A DNA stretch of 60,000 bases, taken from the NCBI RefSeq assembly GCF_964355755.1, contig NC_092670.1, forward strand, positions 5,607,001 to 5,667,000, written 5' to 3'. The translations under genes were made by a program, and so were the position numbers. The notes beneath the pieces are model-generated. The model was not told the DNA's origin. It saw only the letters and a list, made by a program, of their open reading frames with translations, and did not search any database. The stretch comes from Antedon mediterranea (lineage: Eukaryota > Echinodermata > Crinoidea > Comatulida > Antedonidae). This document shows positions 12,662 to 23,394 of the stretch, in pieces. Positions within the stretch are counted from its first letter, which is position 1. Every line of letters begins with the position of its first letter.

Positions 12662-12785
12662 TCAGTATAGTTCACTATGTCGGTCGGTCTGTCTGTCTGT
12701 CTGTCGGTCTGTTTGTCTGTCGGTCCGGTATCACTATGCATTGTAGCGCGCGACTTAATGGCTGTTGGCCTTGTTTTTTCTCAGG
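12662..12785 (+). repeat. Dispersed tetranucleotide-bearing repeat, copy 2
   Basis: It carries TATAGTTCACTATGTCGGTC, a short GTCT array, CGGTCCGGTATCACTATG, and GCGCGACTTAATGGCTGTTG followed by GCCTTGTT. The same 3' module ends the copy at 33168. Confidence 0.75.
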
Positions 12786-12789
12786 GCGC

Positions 12790-13555
12790 CTCACCGAAAC
12801 CGATTGCGATGTGAAAATCGCTTTATTACCACGCGACTTTTAAAGTAGCTGTTCCTTTCAAAATTGTAGTCTCGGCCATGTCATCTGTAAATAAAAAAAA
12901 GTATTACTAAAATTATAATTGTACAGTATATATTTCTATAGATCTCTTTAGGTTGCTAATTTTATTCAGATTTATTTAAATAAACACTAAATAAACACAC
13001 CGTTTATGCGCGTATGCCCGACCACCTTTAACAAAAATGAAGCTTAATTTTGAAGTTAACACAATTATTGCTGAGCCTTTTGTTTTGGTTTTTTATTGTA
13101 ACTCCATTTAAAAAAGAAAGTTTAACTGATATCACATGCTTTGAGTCGTGTCTCCTGGGTACAAAACCAAAAATAATCTATGGACATAATAATAAATAAA
13201 TACAGTAGTCCTAATTGTGGTGGCTAGAAATTGTAGGATATTCTAGTAAATTGCTCGATATGTATTTTTATATAACACCTAGACAAATTCCTGTCATTTG
13301 ACTGAAGGTTTCTGGGTCACATGGTGTGTAATAGTACGTACTATTAAACGATCAACTTTTTTTTTCATGTAGGCCTACCAAAAAAAATTTACAAACAATT
13401 CATTGTATTCCAATAAATTAATACAAATCATACAAACGATCTTTAGGTATTTAAATTTGTTTTGGTCTAAATTAGTACATATGTTTTGCTCTCCAAAATG
13501 TTAAGTCTGATCGATTGTCTTTTTCAATGTTATTGTCAGGGAAGAGCGAAATTCA
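12790..13555. other. Intergenic stretch, nothing recognised
   Basis: The sequence is AT-rich. An ACGCGACTTTTAAA segment near 12831 looks like an inverted end of the preceding repeat family. Confidence 0.35.
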
Positions 13556-13562
13556 CTCTTTC

Positions 13563-14965
13563 CTGTTATCGTTTACTAGCAATTATACCCGCCCCAGGGC
13601 GGGTTTTAAAATTAGTTTAAAGCCTTCTCAGTACATAACACCCGACGCCAGTAGGCCTGCTTCCCTATATACTGACCAACCCCCACCCCTCTTCAATAAA
13701 ACCCCACACTCTTTTTTAAAAACAAATTCTTCCCAGTACAAATTCAATTCAACTTCAGCTTCAAATTGAGAGGGTATACATAGCTACGATAGGCCTATGG
13801 TTTAAGTACGTTGTAAACTGTGTAAATAAATAGGTTTCATATTTGCTGATAATTAAAATATCCATCCAAGCACAATCAACAAACCTTAACTCCTCCCCTG
13901 GACAAATGTAGTAACTTTTCCTATTACAATTCCAATCATATAGGCTACTTCATTACGCCAGCATTTTCGATCCTCCTCCCACTTCAAACACACCCCAGAT
14001 ACTGGGTGATGTGTTTAAGAAGGTTCCAATACAAATTATGTTAGCCATCACCCCCAACCCATAATCCCTCAGTGGCAGTTTTCATAAGTAGTTTAAAACA
14101 TTCCCAATACAGTTTCGGTCTTGGTGACAGGCCTACATCCCCACCCCAAACTCCCAGCCCATTTCCAGAGATAATTTAAATACTTTAACATTTTCCAACC
14201 ACTATTGCGATCATTTTGATACCCCATGGTTACATGCAGAAACAGACATTTGTAAAACGAATAAACATTGAAAGTGGGCCATTTTGAGCATGCATTGTGG
14301 CCCCTAACTTGGATCCTAGATGGCGGATGATGTTCAAATATAGTAGTAGAACATGCAGTAACAGTAAAGAACGTGTATATGTTCAGACAGGAATGGATGT
14401 CTGTAATGATACAAACCAAGAGACCGATACATAGCTGGATATGGTTAAAGTACTTTGCTAAATGTGTAAATGAATAGGTGTCATATTGGTTAATGATTAA
14501 AATATGTATATCTATATCTGATGCACTGATGAAGGGCTAGTGTTGCCCGAAAGCTCTGTTAACTTTTCTGGCTGTTTACTTTATCGTTTTGATTTAGCTT
14601 TTCGCTTTTATTTTTGTATCTCCATTGAGATCCAGCCACTGATACCCACAGCATTGTCATTTTTTTCAGTAATTTGCCTTTGGATTTATATCTATATCTA
14701 TATTTCCCCAAACGCCTTCCTGAGGATAAATCAAATACTGTAAAACTTTTGTAGTATAATTTTACAATTCGATAGCCTACAACCCCGAGCCCTAGAAAAA
14801 ATGACATCACAAACCACCACACCACCACCACATTCCCGGTACAATTGCGGTCATTTTGATACCCCATATGTAAGATTATGTGCAGTAACAAAATTTTGTA
14901 TAACGAACAAACAAACAAACAGACAGACAGACAAACTCTCTCACTTATAATATAGATAATTATGT
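13563..14965 (+). mobile_element. Interspersed repeat with CG hairpin at the left and CAAA/CAGA tail at the right
   Basis: The left part has a GC hairpin CCCGCCCCAGGGCGGG (about 13587-13602) in an AT-rich context. The right part ends in repeated CAAA then CAGA units (about 14908-14932) followed by TTATAATATAGAT. Internal blocks recur in diverged form: GATCATTTTGATACCCCAT near 14208 and GTCATTTTGATACCCCAT near 14850. This suggests two related copies in tandem or nested. The class is uncertain; RTE-like and Penelope-like derivatives are both possible. Confidence 0.45.
14526..14552 (+). other. Hammerhead-like ribozyme core
   Basis: CTGATGA (14526-14532) is followed by GGGC-loop-GCCC (14534-14537 and 14545-14548) and then GAAA (14549-14552). 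This is the order of the conserved hammerhead core around stem II. Hammerhead motifs are known in the terminal repeats of Penelope-like elements. The A at 14533 has no partner, and stems I and III with a UH cleavage site were not established, so activity is unproven. A degraded relative lies near 45075-45105. Confidence 0.35.
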
Positions 14966-15167
14966 CACATCTATGCAAAATTTAGACGGCGCTATTTAGA
15001 AAAAACTTTTTGTTTTTGTACATAAAAGCATAATAAGAGCCAATTGATAATCACAATTAGATATCATTCGTTAGGTAGAACTAATATCGAACGACAAATG
15101 ATGCACAGTTAACCAATCAATGTCAGGAATAAAACCAGGTGTGTTAAAATATAGCATAAATGCTTAC

Positions 15168-15265
15168 CTGATGTAGTTACTTTTAATGTTGAATCAGTAG
15201 GATGAGAAGATGAAATGGAGCTGACATTCGTGTTAATGTTTTCTATTTGGCCTGGTCGATGATTC
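15168..15265 (-). CDS. Gene B cytoplasmic-tail exon
   Basis: Minus-strand exon of 98 bp with an AG acceptor just above 15265 and donor GTAAGC starting at 15167. It enters in phase 2 and leaves in phase 1, matching the phase-2 donor of the transmembrane exon at 15631. It encodes a polar segment starting NHRPGQIENINTN and ending in serine/threonine-rich sequence. Gene A has a paralogous exon at 26518-26612 reading YNRPGQIKYPDNN with the same phases, so the RPGQI segment just inside the membrane is shared. The following exon was not found. Confidence 0.65.
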
Positions 15266-15630
15266 CTTAATTAGTGTAAAATAGATAATACATTTTATTG
15301 TGTATTCACATTAGATCATTAATAAGCTGACTAATGAAATTGAAAGTATAGTTTATTATCCTTAAATTATCACTACCGAGTATGCGACATAACACAATGC
15401 TATTGTCGTGAAAATATTTGTATCAGGCATGTTGTACTTGAAACTTGAAACTCGCAACTTATTGTGTGTGGGTATATGTTACTACTGTTTTATGTTCATT
15501 TTCAAAACACATCTATCTATACTTGAATACTAAAATTGACAAATACGACATTATGATGATAGAGTATTAGCCTATATTCATAGTTTTTCTAATGGATAAT
15601 GATAACTATAATAAATTTGTCTATACTAAC

Positions 15631-16114
15631 CATTTGTATAATCCCAAAACGAACAAAAAACACATTATGATAAAAGAACAAATCCCAATGACTGCGAATA
15701 CAGTGTACGAGTTCAGAAGATCACTGGGTGACCTTTGTTTTTCCGGCGATGAGCCAAAAGTGTCACCGGGTGTGGCTTGTTCTTCGTCACCGGGTGTGGC
15801 TTGTTCTTCGTCACCGAGTGTGGCTTGTTCTTCGTCACCGGGTGTGGCTTGTTTTTCGTCAGCGGGTGTGGCTTGTTCTTCGTCACTGGGTGTGGCTTGT
15901 TCTTCGTCACCGAGTGTGGCTTGTTCTTCGTCACCGAGTGTGGCTTGTTCTTCGTCACCGGGTGTGGCTTGTTCTTCGTCACCGGGTGTGGCTTGTTCTT
16001 CGTCACCGGGTGTGGCTTGGTCTTTGTAATCGGGTGTGGCTTGGTCTTCGTCATAATATGTTGTTTTCATCTTGGCAGTAGTTATCATTTCTTCCTCTTC
16101 GCCGAAGATGTTCC
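15631..16114 (-). CDS. Gene B transmembrane exon with 8-residue acidic repeats
   Basis: Minus-strand exon of 484 bp with acceptor TTTTAG before 16114 and donor GTTAGT after 15631, phases 1 to 2. It encodes an acidic start, then twelve 8-residue repeats of the EEQATPGD type, a short spacer, and a hydrophobic segment (YTVFAVIGICSFIIMCFLFV, about residues 131-150 of the exon) ending LYK. The repeats precede the membrane segment, so with a cleaved signal peptide they would be extracellular. Gene A has a matching exon at 26881-27094 with YTVFVVIGIC and the same phases but no repeats. Function is unknown; a single-pass receptor is inferred. Confidence 0.7.
15760..16050 (-). repeat. 24-bp coding minisatellite, about 12 copies
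   Basis: Tandem 24-bp units (plus strand TCACCGGGTGTGGCTTGTTC followed by TTCG) differ at a few positions, giving P/L, G/S/A and E/K changes in the encoded octapeptide. The unit length is a multiple of three, so several frames stay open on both strands. Only the minus frame joined to the transmembrane segment and flanked by splice sites is taken as real. Confidence 0.9.
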
Positions 16115-16334
16115 CTAAAATAAAAGGTTAAAGCATTAATAGGCCTACTTACAAACACTTTAATGATCAAACATCGCTGAACTATATAAACATTTAAAAT
16201 ACAGTGGAATTATTTTTTATGTTAAGTTATTTATTGTTATATAATTATTCATAATATAAATACAATAATATTGAAGTGTAACTAGAGACACTGTGTTCAA
16301 TAGAACATAAACCCATTCATATGAATTGTGTGAC

Positions 16335-16770
16335 CTTTGACCCTACGCTTTTAATACTTCATGAATTATACTTTTGAGTTTCAGCTCGATCGGAGCATTT
16401 TTTAAAAGTTACCTTGATCTTTGACATCGCATGACCTATGCCTCCTCGATATCGGATTTATACTAACCGTATCCTCAGGATTGTTTCCCCCATTTCAAAC
16501 TCGATCACAGAAATTTGATAATGTTGAGATTTTACCTTCACCTTTGATCTTGACGATCTAAATCGTTTAATCTTTTACTGAGTTGCACCCACTCACACCA
16601 AGTTTGAAGACTCTACCCAAGCTTCAGCTCGAGCGGAGCAATTTTTACATTTTGCCTTTGACATCGCATGACCTTGCGTGGCGCCCTCCTTGATATCAGA
16701 ATTATACTAACCATATCCTCAGAATTATTTTCTCCAAGTTTCAGTTCGATCGGAGCAGCAATTTGAAAAT
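16335..16770 (+). repeat. Diverged direct repeats in gene B intron
   Basis: TTTCAGCTCGATCGGAGCA occurs near 16379, and diverged copies occur near 16622 and 16739. CTTTGACATCGCATGACC occurs near 16418 and 16656, and TATCCTCAG near 16468 and 16715. The spacing suggests an old tandem duplication of about 240 bp inside an interspersed repeat. Confidence 0.6.
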
Positions 16771-17256
16771 GTTTTCGCGTTCGTATCTAGAAGGCGTTTT
16801 AGAGATTTGAAAGATTCATTTGAAAAAAAAGAACTCTGTCAACAATAATATTGTTTAATTCCTAATTTTTAAACACTATTATATATTTATAGATTTCTAT
16901 ATCTATTAAATTTAAAAACCTAATGTTATTCATTTAAAAATTTAACTAATTAGCTATAGTTGTTAGGATGTTAGTCGTGGTTGTTAGTTCTATTGCATCT
17001 GCAAAGTAAAATAATTTGTTTTCATTTTTATAAACCTGAAATATTTTCATGGTATACTTATTAGTATGTTTTTATTATTGAAATAAAAGTCTCTAGGGGC
17101 TAAATTGTCCCACCCCGGCAATTACACGTTACATTCGGCGAACTTCCTGTTTTTTCTAAATTAGCAGGCCTAGATATCTAGAGCAACAATTCGTGTAATC
17201 ATTTTAAAAACGTTATACGTCTACGATGCGCTGTAGGATTTTTAATTTACACTTAC

Positions 17257-17298
17257 CAATTGTTGACGTAGGGTAAGCCGTTTGAATTTCTGTTACAT
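17257..17298 (-). CDS. Gene B small linker exon
   Basis: A 42-bp minus-strand exon with acceptor TAG before 17298 and donor GTAAGTG after 17257, phase 1-1. It encodes about 14 residues (VTEIQTAYPTSTI flanked by split codons). It resembles in size, phase and Thr/Ser content the repeated linker exons of gene A, which supports a shared architecture. Confidence 0.5.
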
Positions 17299-17897
17299 CT
17301 ACATATTAAAATCAAACATTGCATAATGTTAGTAAAATAATGTTAATATAATGGCTGTTAGTGTTACTAGTAGAAATAGATAATAAATACTTCAATAAAG
17401 TGTCTATGATGACTCTTTTTTCGACGATAACGCAATGCATGTTGGGTTTTATTTTTCTGAATGAATTGCATTCTGTTTCTTTAAAATTGCGTGTTATTTT
17501 GTTTGTTTGTTTATTAAATTTTCCACACACATCAAATAATTCAGTTGTTCATTTTAATAAAATATAGATTAATAATATATAATTAGATTAAAAGAAACAT
17601 GAGTGTGGATGGAGGTCAAATAAGTTAAAGAATTTTAAGGCTGACTCCACTATTATACCTTATTATTATAAGTATAAATATGTGATAAAAGGATAATAAA
17701 AAAGTAGAAGAAAACATGAGTTAAAAAATAAATAGCAGAGTAGTATTCGGATTGGATACAAAGCAAATATGCATATGAAAATATGTAAAATCATGGCACA
17801 TATTATAATAACAATATAATGGAAATGTAATCGATACATTATTTAAATTTTTTCTAAATTTTTAAGCTATGGTATTAAATTGCTCACAGTACTTTAC

Positions 17898-17999
17898 CTC
17901 CACCAGAACAAATAACACTAGCATCTTCACCATGTCCGCAGTTATGTACCGTAAGTCCGACATTGTGGCAGCTTGTAATATCGGTTTCATATCCATAAC
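17898..17999 (-). pseudogene. SRCR exon of gene B, C-terminal half (split by a LINE)
   Basis: Read on the minus strand, this encodes the second half of a scavenger-receptor cysteine-rich domain: GYETDITSCHNVGLTVHNC followed by GHGEDASVIC, with the usual C-H and C-GH-EDASV-C spacing. Donor GTAAAG follows 17898 in phase 1. The first half of the domain lies at 21986-22201. The reading frame is the same on both sides of the inserted LINE, so one exon was interrupted. Confidence 0.85.
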
Positions 18000-18183
18000 T
18001 TTTGGCGGATTGTGTTGTTGGGTCGAATGCTTACTTGTTTTGATTAGTCCTTCTTCACGATTTGTAAGTCAACATTTAATCTTATTTCTTATCTAAAGCT
18101 CTGTCCATCAGAGCAAGTCAACCAGCTTTGTACCTGCTCTCCCATAGTTGTGTACAAAATACCAAATTTAAAGCCAAGGAAAC

Positions 18184-18990
18184 ATGATCTTGCTAGGCCT
18201 AGGTTTGGTGTGGCTACTAACTTTTGGCAGCCTTCGAGAAGCCCCTTATCAGGGTTTTGGCTCACTCACAGATGTAAACAAAGTGGGCCTAGCCAACTTC
18301 CAATCCAGCCAATTACGAAATAGGTATGGAGCTCCCTGTATGTACTATACCAATCACACCGCTACATTTAATGGAACATTAATTACGGCAGGAGACATAG
18401 AGACAAATCCTGGTCCTGTCAAGAATCCTTGTGCAGTTTGTGAACGCCCTGTGGCAAGAAACCATCGCTATGTTCAATGTACTGATTGTCTTAACGACTG
18501 TCATTTGAAATGCGGAAGAATTGATCTAAAGCAAAATTGTTCTCTAAATTGGATATGCCCACGCTGCCTAATCCTTCAAATTTCTCCATATATTATGGAT
18601 ACGGAGATTATCGACTCTGACAACATTAACGTACCAAGACCAGAAAATATTAATGACATTGTTGATCTTGCAGTTTTCAAAAACAAAGGGCTACATTTGA
18701 TTCATCTTAATGCTAGATCCCTTCTGCCCAAACTTTCTGAGCTCAAACTAATTGCAATCAATACCAAGGCAGACGTTATTTGTGTCACTGAGACATGGCT
18801 ACATACGTCAATCACAGACGACGAAATAAAAATGAATGGTTACAGCTCTGTCAGATGTGACAGAAAATCAGATGCTCATGGTGGAACTTTAATTTATATA
18901 AAAGATAGCCTTGCTTTTAATGAAGTGCCTGTAACAGCAATCAGCAATCTGGAATCGGTATGGATTGACATAAACATAAACCTATTCTAA
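18184..18990 (+). CDS. LINE ORF, 5' part: 2A-like peptide, PHD-like finger, endonuclease N-terminus
   Basis: It starts at ATG 18184. The first 15 residues are hydrophobic. Residues 70-78 are GDIETNPGP, matching the 2A ribosome-skipping consensus D-x-E-x-N-P-G-P. Residues 82-128 are a Cys/His cluster (CAVC...CTDC...HLKC...CPRC) of PHD/RING-like spacing. From about residue 170 an AP-endonuclease begins (HLNARSLLPK; TETWL). The ORF ends where a one-base loss near 18975-18990 shifts the frame; the endonuclease continues at once in the frame of the next ORF. 2A-like sequences are established in echinoderm CR1-like retrotransposons. Confidence 0.85.
   Translation: MILLGLGLVWLLTFGSLREAPYQGFGSLTDVNKVGLANFQSSQLRNRYGAPCMYYTNHTATFNGTLITAGDIETNPGPVKNPCAVCERPVARNHRYVQCTDCLNDCHLKCGRIDLKQNCSLNWICPRCLILQISPYIMDTEIIDSDNINVPRPENINDIVDLAVFKNKGLHLIHLNARSLLPKLSELKLIAINTKADVICVTETWLHTSITDDEIKMNGYSSVRCDRKSDAHGGTLIYIKDSLAFNEVPVTAISNLESVWIDININLF
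18391..18417 (+). other. 2A-like ribosome-skipping motif
   Basis: These 27 bases encode GDIETNPGP. In known 2A peptides the ribosome fails to form the Gly-Pro bond and releases the upstream peptide while continuing translation. Here that would separate a 77-residue leader from the zinc-finger/endonuclease/RT protein. Activity is inferred from the consensus. Confidence 0.8.
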
Positions 18991-19142
18991 TAGGGTGTGT
19001 CTATCGACCACCGAATCAGCATTGCTTCATCGAGGATTTCAACACCCTAATTGGAGGCAATGAAAAAGAGACCATTATATTAGGTGATTTTAATATCAAC
19101 GTTCTCGATCGAAAGAATCCCCTAACAAAACAGTATGAAGAG

Positions 19143-21521
19143 TTGCTGAACAATCATGGCATGGACCAATTAATTAAAGAACCATCCAGAATTACGTCAA
19201 CATCATCAACATTGATAGACCACATATTGTGTAACAACAAGGACACAATTACTCATAGTGGTATACTCAAATACGGTCTTAGTGACCACTTCATCACCTT
19301 TTGTATTAGAAAAAAGTCTCGTGCTAAATTAAACGAACATAAATATGCCGAGTTTCGGTCTTTAAAAAATTATACACCCGAACTACTTAATTCTGAATTA
19401 TCTGAAAATATAGACTGGTCTAACGTGTATAACTCAAACGATGTAAATACTGCTTTTAAAAATTTTCACCAGCACCTTATAACACTAATAGATAAAATAG
19501 CTCCAATGAAGCGTATCCGCATTAAATCAAGAACTGAAGAATGGATGACTGGAGACATTCTTAGTTTGCTGCGTGAACGAGACAGGCTACTAAAAAGATT
19601 CACTAACAACAAAACTCATTTAGATATTTATGAAGATTATGTTAAAATTAGAAATTTAGTTCAAATTAGTATTAAAAATGCTAAAGCCGATTTTATAAAA
19701 ACCAAAATATTAGAAAATAAAGCTAAACCTAAGGAACTCTGGAGAACTTTAAAAAATCTAGGTTATAGTAATAAGAACATAAGTGATGCAAAGATAGTGT
19801 TAAAAAATGGAGATAGTACTATAAATGACCCTAAAGGTATTGCAACCGAATTCAACAGATTCTTTACTCACGTTGCTCAGGATCTCAGAAATAAGTTACC
19901 TCAACAAAGCAATCAATATCTACCCGGTTCTAGTTACTTTAAAACTCATTATGATAAGAACAATATTACCAAATTTAAGCTTAATCCTGTGAGTGAAGAA
20001 TTTGTTGAAAAGTATTTAAGTTCACTAAATCCTAATAAAGCCACAGGACCAGACAACATCCCTGCTCGTTTTCTAAAAGATGGAGCAACTTTCTTAAAAG
20101 GTCCCCTAACCCATATAATAAACCTTTCCCTTAAAACTGAAATTGTACCAGACCAATTTAAAATAGCAAAAGTAAAGCCGATATTTAAAAAAGGCGATCG
20201 TACTGACACAAATAACTACCGCCCTGTTAGCCTATTAAGTTGTACCTCTAAGATTCTAGAAAAGGCTGTGTATGTCCAGCTAGCCAGACACCTGGAAGAT
20301 AATGATGTGATAACAGATTCTCAGTCTGGTTTCAGAGAAGGGTTTTCCACTGAAACCTGTCTTACTCATTTATTGGATCATGTGAAATCAAAAATGGCCA
20401 ATGGGTTTCTTACAGGTATGGTTTTGCTGGACATTCGAAAGGCCTTCGATTCGGTCGATCACTTCATTCTTTGTGATAAACTCAGAAGAATCGGATGCGA
20501 TTCAACTAAATGGTTCCGCTCTTACTTGTCTAATAGGAAACAATTTGTTGAAATTAAGGGAGGTAAATCAAAAAATATGGCTATTGCACATGGCGTCCCC
20601 CAAGGGAGCATATTGGGACCTTTGCTGTTCCTAGTGTACATAAATGATGTTGTTTCATCAGTTGAATCAAAATGTAAAGTGCTACTATATGCAGATGACT
20701 GTGCCATCTTGTATTCAGACCGAAACCCTAATACTATTTCGGCTGTACTTAGTGCTTCGTTAAATCTTTGTAATGATTGGCTTATTGATAATCGACTTAC
20801 AATTCATCCAGGTAAAACTGAATGCATTCTGTTGGGAACGAAACGTCGATTAAAAAATGTCTCATTCCAACTCAATGCCCTTGAATGTGATATCAAATCA
20901 ACAGAGTCGGTAAGGTATTTAGGTGTCCAGATTGACCAACAGGCTTCTGGGAATCTGATTGCCAATTCAGTAATAACTAGCGCAAATAGCCGTTTAAAAT
21001 TTATGTACAGACAATCCAAATATCTTGATTTTGATAGTAGGAAACTTCTCTCTTCAGCTCTAATTCAGCCTCTTTTTGACTATGCTTCCCCAGCATGGTA
21101 TAATGACTCTTCTCAGGTTCACAAATTCAGGCTTCAGACTACTCAAAACAAAATATTCAGATTTATTACTCAATCAGATTCGAGATCTCATGTTGGTCAA
21201 TCTGAGCTGAAATCAATCGGATATCTGAACGTCCCAGAAAGAGTTAAGTTCAAATGTTTATGCAATGTATATAACATTTTTAATAATTCTGCCCCAATGT
21301 ATCTAAATAGTAACTTTGTTCGTATTGTTGATTACCACTCTAGAAGGACACGTAGTGCCACAAATTTAAATTTTAGGATTCCAATAATTAAGGGCTGCGA
21401 ACAAAAAACTTTCTATTACAACTCTATAAAAGCCTGGAACGCTATACCATTATATGTTAAAAGTAATATTTCATTACAAAATTTTAAATTGTCACTAAAA
21501 AAGCATCTCCTCAATATTTAA
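19143..21521 (+). CDS. LINE ORF, 3' part: endonuclease C-terminus and reverse transcriptase
   Basis: Same element, shifted frame. The methionine at 19143 is internal; coding similarity starts before it, near 18978 (GCVYRPP). It carries an endonuclease end (LIDHI, SDH), then a complete RT: NYRPVSLLSCTSKILEK, SQSGFREGFSTETCL, LLDIRKAFDSVDH, HGVPQGSILGPLLFLVYIND, and YADD at residues 516-519 (20688-20699). It ends with a FYYNSIKAWNAIP tail. The motif set and length fit the CR1/L2 group. RT catalytic residues are intact, but the upstream frameshift should prevent a full protein. Confidence 0.9.
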   Translation: MLNNHGMDQLIKEPSRITSTSSTLIDHILCNNKDTITHSGILKYGLSDHFITFCIRKKSRAKLNEHKYAEFRSLKNYTPELLNSELSENIDWSNVYNSNDVNTAFKNFHQHLITLIDKIAPMKRIRIKSRTEEWMTGDILSLLRERDRLLKRFTNNKTHLDIYEDYVKIRNLVQISIKNAKADFIKTKILENKAKPKELWRTLKNLGYSNKNISDAKIVLKNGDSTINDPKGIATEFNRFFTHVAQDLRNKLPQQSNQYLPGSSYFKTHYDKNNITKFKLNPVSEEFVEKYLSSLNPNKATGPDNIPARFLKDGATFLKGPLTHIINLSLKTEIVPDQFKIAKVKPIFKKGDRTDTNNYRPVSLLSCTSKILEKAVYVQLARHLEDNDVITDSQSGFREGFSTETCLTHLLDHVKSKMANGFLTGMVLLDIRKAFDSVDHFILCDKLRRIGCDSTKWFRSYLSNRKQFVEIKGGKSKNMAIAHGVPQGSILGPLLFLVYINDVVSSVESKCKVLLYADDCAILYSDRNPNTISAVLSASLNLCNDWLIDNRLTIHPGKTECILLGTKRRLKNVSFQLNALECDIKSTESVRYLGVQIDQQASGNLIANSVITSANSRLKFMYRQSKYLDFDSRKLLSSALIQPLFDYASPAWYNDSSQVHKFRLQTTQNKIFRFITQSDSRSHVGQSELKSIGYLNVPERVKFKCLCNVYNIFNNSAPMYLNSNFVRIVDYHSRRTRSATNLNFRIPIIKGCEQKTFYYNSIKAWNAIPLYVKSNISLQNFKLSLKKHLLNI

Positions 21522-21983
21522 TTCTCATGTGCAATAAATTATAAAAAGGTTTTAGCATAATGCAGTAAATCAATAATTTTCTGTAATCTGTAAATTAAGA
21601 ATAAATAATATAAATATAATAAGGGTAAAAATCAATTGTAATTTTGTTACTTTTGTGCAATAAATCAATTTTTGTATATATCTCTAATTATAAATCTTTC
21701 TTAAAACTGTAACTTAGGATTGCATTTTTGATAAGTGTTTGATAAACTGTTATTTTTAAACTTTTGTATTTTTATGCTATTTTTTAAGGATTCTTTTGAT
21801 GAAATTTGTATGTTCTTTATCAGTTCCTTGTTTTTAGGACCCAAGTGGAAATAAGTTTTTAACTTTTCTTGGCATTCCTTGTAATCAAGGCCTGTGTTTC
21901 TGTGCAATTGTTTTTTCTACTTTTTTTGCATTGTTTTTATTGTTTTTTTTACCTTGATTACTAAATAAAGAAATTCAAATTCA

Positions 21984-22201
<218 letters not shown>

Positions 22202-22870
22202 CTGTAATGAACAATAAAACATGTAAATGAAAGACTGTTTTTTTAAATAAAAAGTATAGTGCGCCACTGTTTTAAGTTATATTTATACTCTATTACAATA
22301 TACTACGGAGATTTTGATAACGTTTTATACATACTACTGTTGTTCACCCTAATTTTCTCCGTCCTCCAATTGTTGTGTATGTAAATATGCACATGTTTAG
22401 TATCAATATAATTTCAAAAGTTTTTACCATAAACATTTGTTTACTCGCACGCTAATCGCACAAACAATAATTTAAAAAAACTACTGTACCATTTGCAAAA
22501 ATAGATACTGGTAACATCCAAGTAAACTTCAAAAGTACAATTAAGTGCATGTTGAAACAACAAAAAATCCAAGAAAAATGGTCCAAGAAAAAACAAGTAT
22601 TATTTTAAACTCGATTTTCGTGTGCAATAAAATAATACAGTTTGGTTGTTGTGCGCACAACGCTGGTACATACTATACTGTTTGTGTATGTAACAAATGG
22701 GGAGTTTATAACTATAATTAATAATGACCTCATATTAATGTTACCGTTTTTTGTCTCCCAGCGATAATATCCCTCACTGAGAAGTAAATACGATAACTTC
22801 CTTCAACCCTGCTGTAGGCCTACCATCATAAAAAGAAACAATAGGCATCGCTTTTCTCCATTTGCCAAAT
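22202..22870. other. Gene B intron, presumed
   Basis: No further SRCR or linker exon was seen between the SRCR acceptor and the candidate first exon. Confidence 0.35.
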
Positions 22871-22872
22871 AC

Positions 22873-22973
22873 CTGTCCCACGTGACACGCAGCTCCAACG
22901 CTGTATTCATTTCTGCGTGGAAGAAAAAAAGGAGAGGCAAGATCGAAGCAACCGTGACTACAACAACCAACAT
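22873..22973 (-). CDS. Candidate signal-peptide exon of gene B
   Basis: An ATG at 22973 (minus strand) opens a strongly hydrophobic stretch, MLVVVVTVASILPLLFFFHA, then a polar sequence, with a possible donor GTATTT after 22873. It lies upstream of the SRCR exon in the right orientation. The donor would be phase 2, which does not match the phase-1 SRCR acceptor without an extra exon, and another frame is also open here. Treat as tentative. Confidence 0.3.
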
Positions 22974-23394
22974 TTCGATATATTTAAAATATTTTATTTA
23001 TTTATTTTTTTAGATTCTGGCTCAGATAAGAAAATCACTTTTTTCCGCGATAAATACAGGTTTGAAAGAAAAGTATGACAATCTATTATAATAAATACAT
23101 TTTATTATCTATTATGAACGTTGCACTTTTTACATAATGTTGATTGTGGATAGGTTCCTGTTTGTCTTACATAAATAAGGATGCTTTGTAATAACTTAAC
23201 ATTTTAAATAATTCAGCAAATTTCACGCCAGTCGATGATTGTTTCGCCATATTCTACCTCCTACTACACTTGTGTTTTTGGAGTATGTGTGTATTGTAAT
23301 AAGATGAAAGTATTGTAACACAATACACAAATGTATAATTATAAAAATGTGTTCTCCATTCGTCTTTTTGTCAATTCCACCTTTCATGTCTTTG

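Noticed and set aside
15760-16050. Regular 24-bp repeats that might be taken for a CRISPR array
   Set aside because: There are no spacers, the units abut directly, and the organism is an animal.
15592-16118. Four overlapping ORFs on both strands with repeats such as RHRVWLVL or FFVTGCGL
   Set aside because: They are by-products of a 24-bp tandem repeat. Only the minus frame with splice sites and a paralogous membrane segment is kept.
18391-18417. 2A motif as evidence of an integrated picorna-like virus
   Set aside because: The surrounding frame is a non-LTR retrotransposon with endonuclease and RT; no viral domain is present.
19949-21019. Minus-strand and second-frame ORFs of 61-86 residues over the LINE
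   Set aside because: Shadows of the reverse transcriptase frame.
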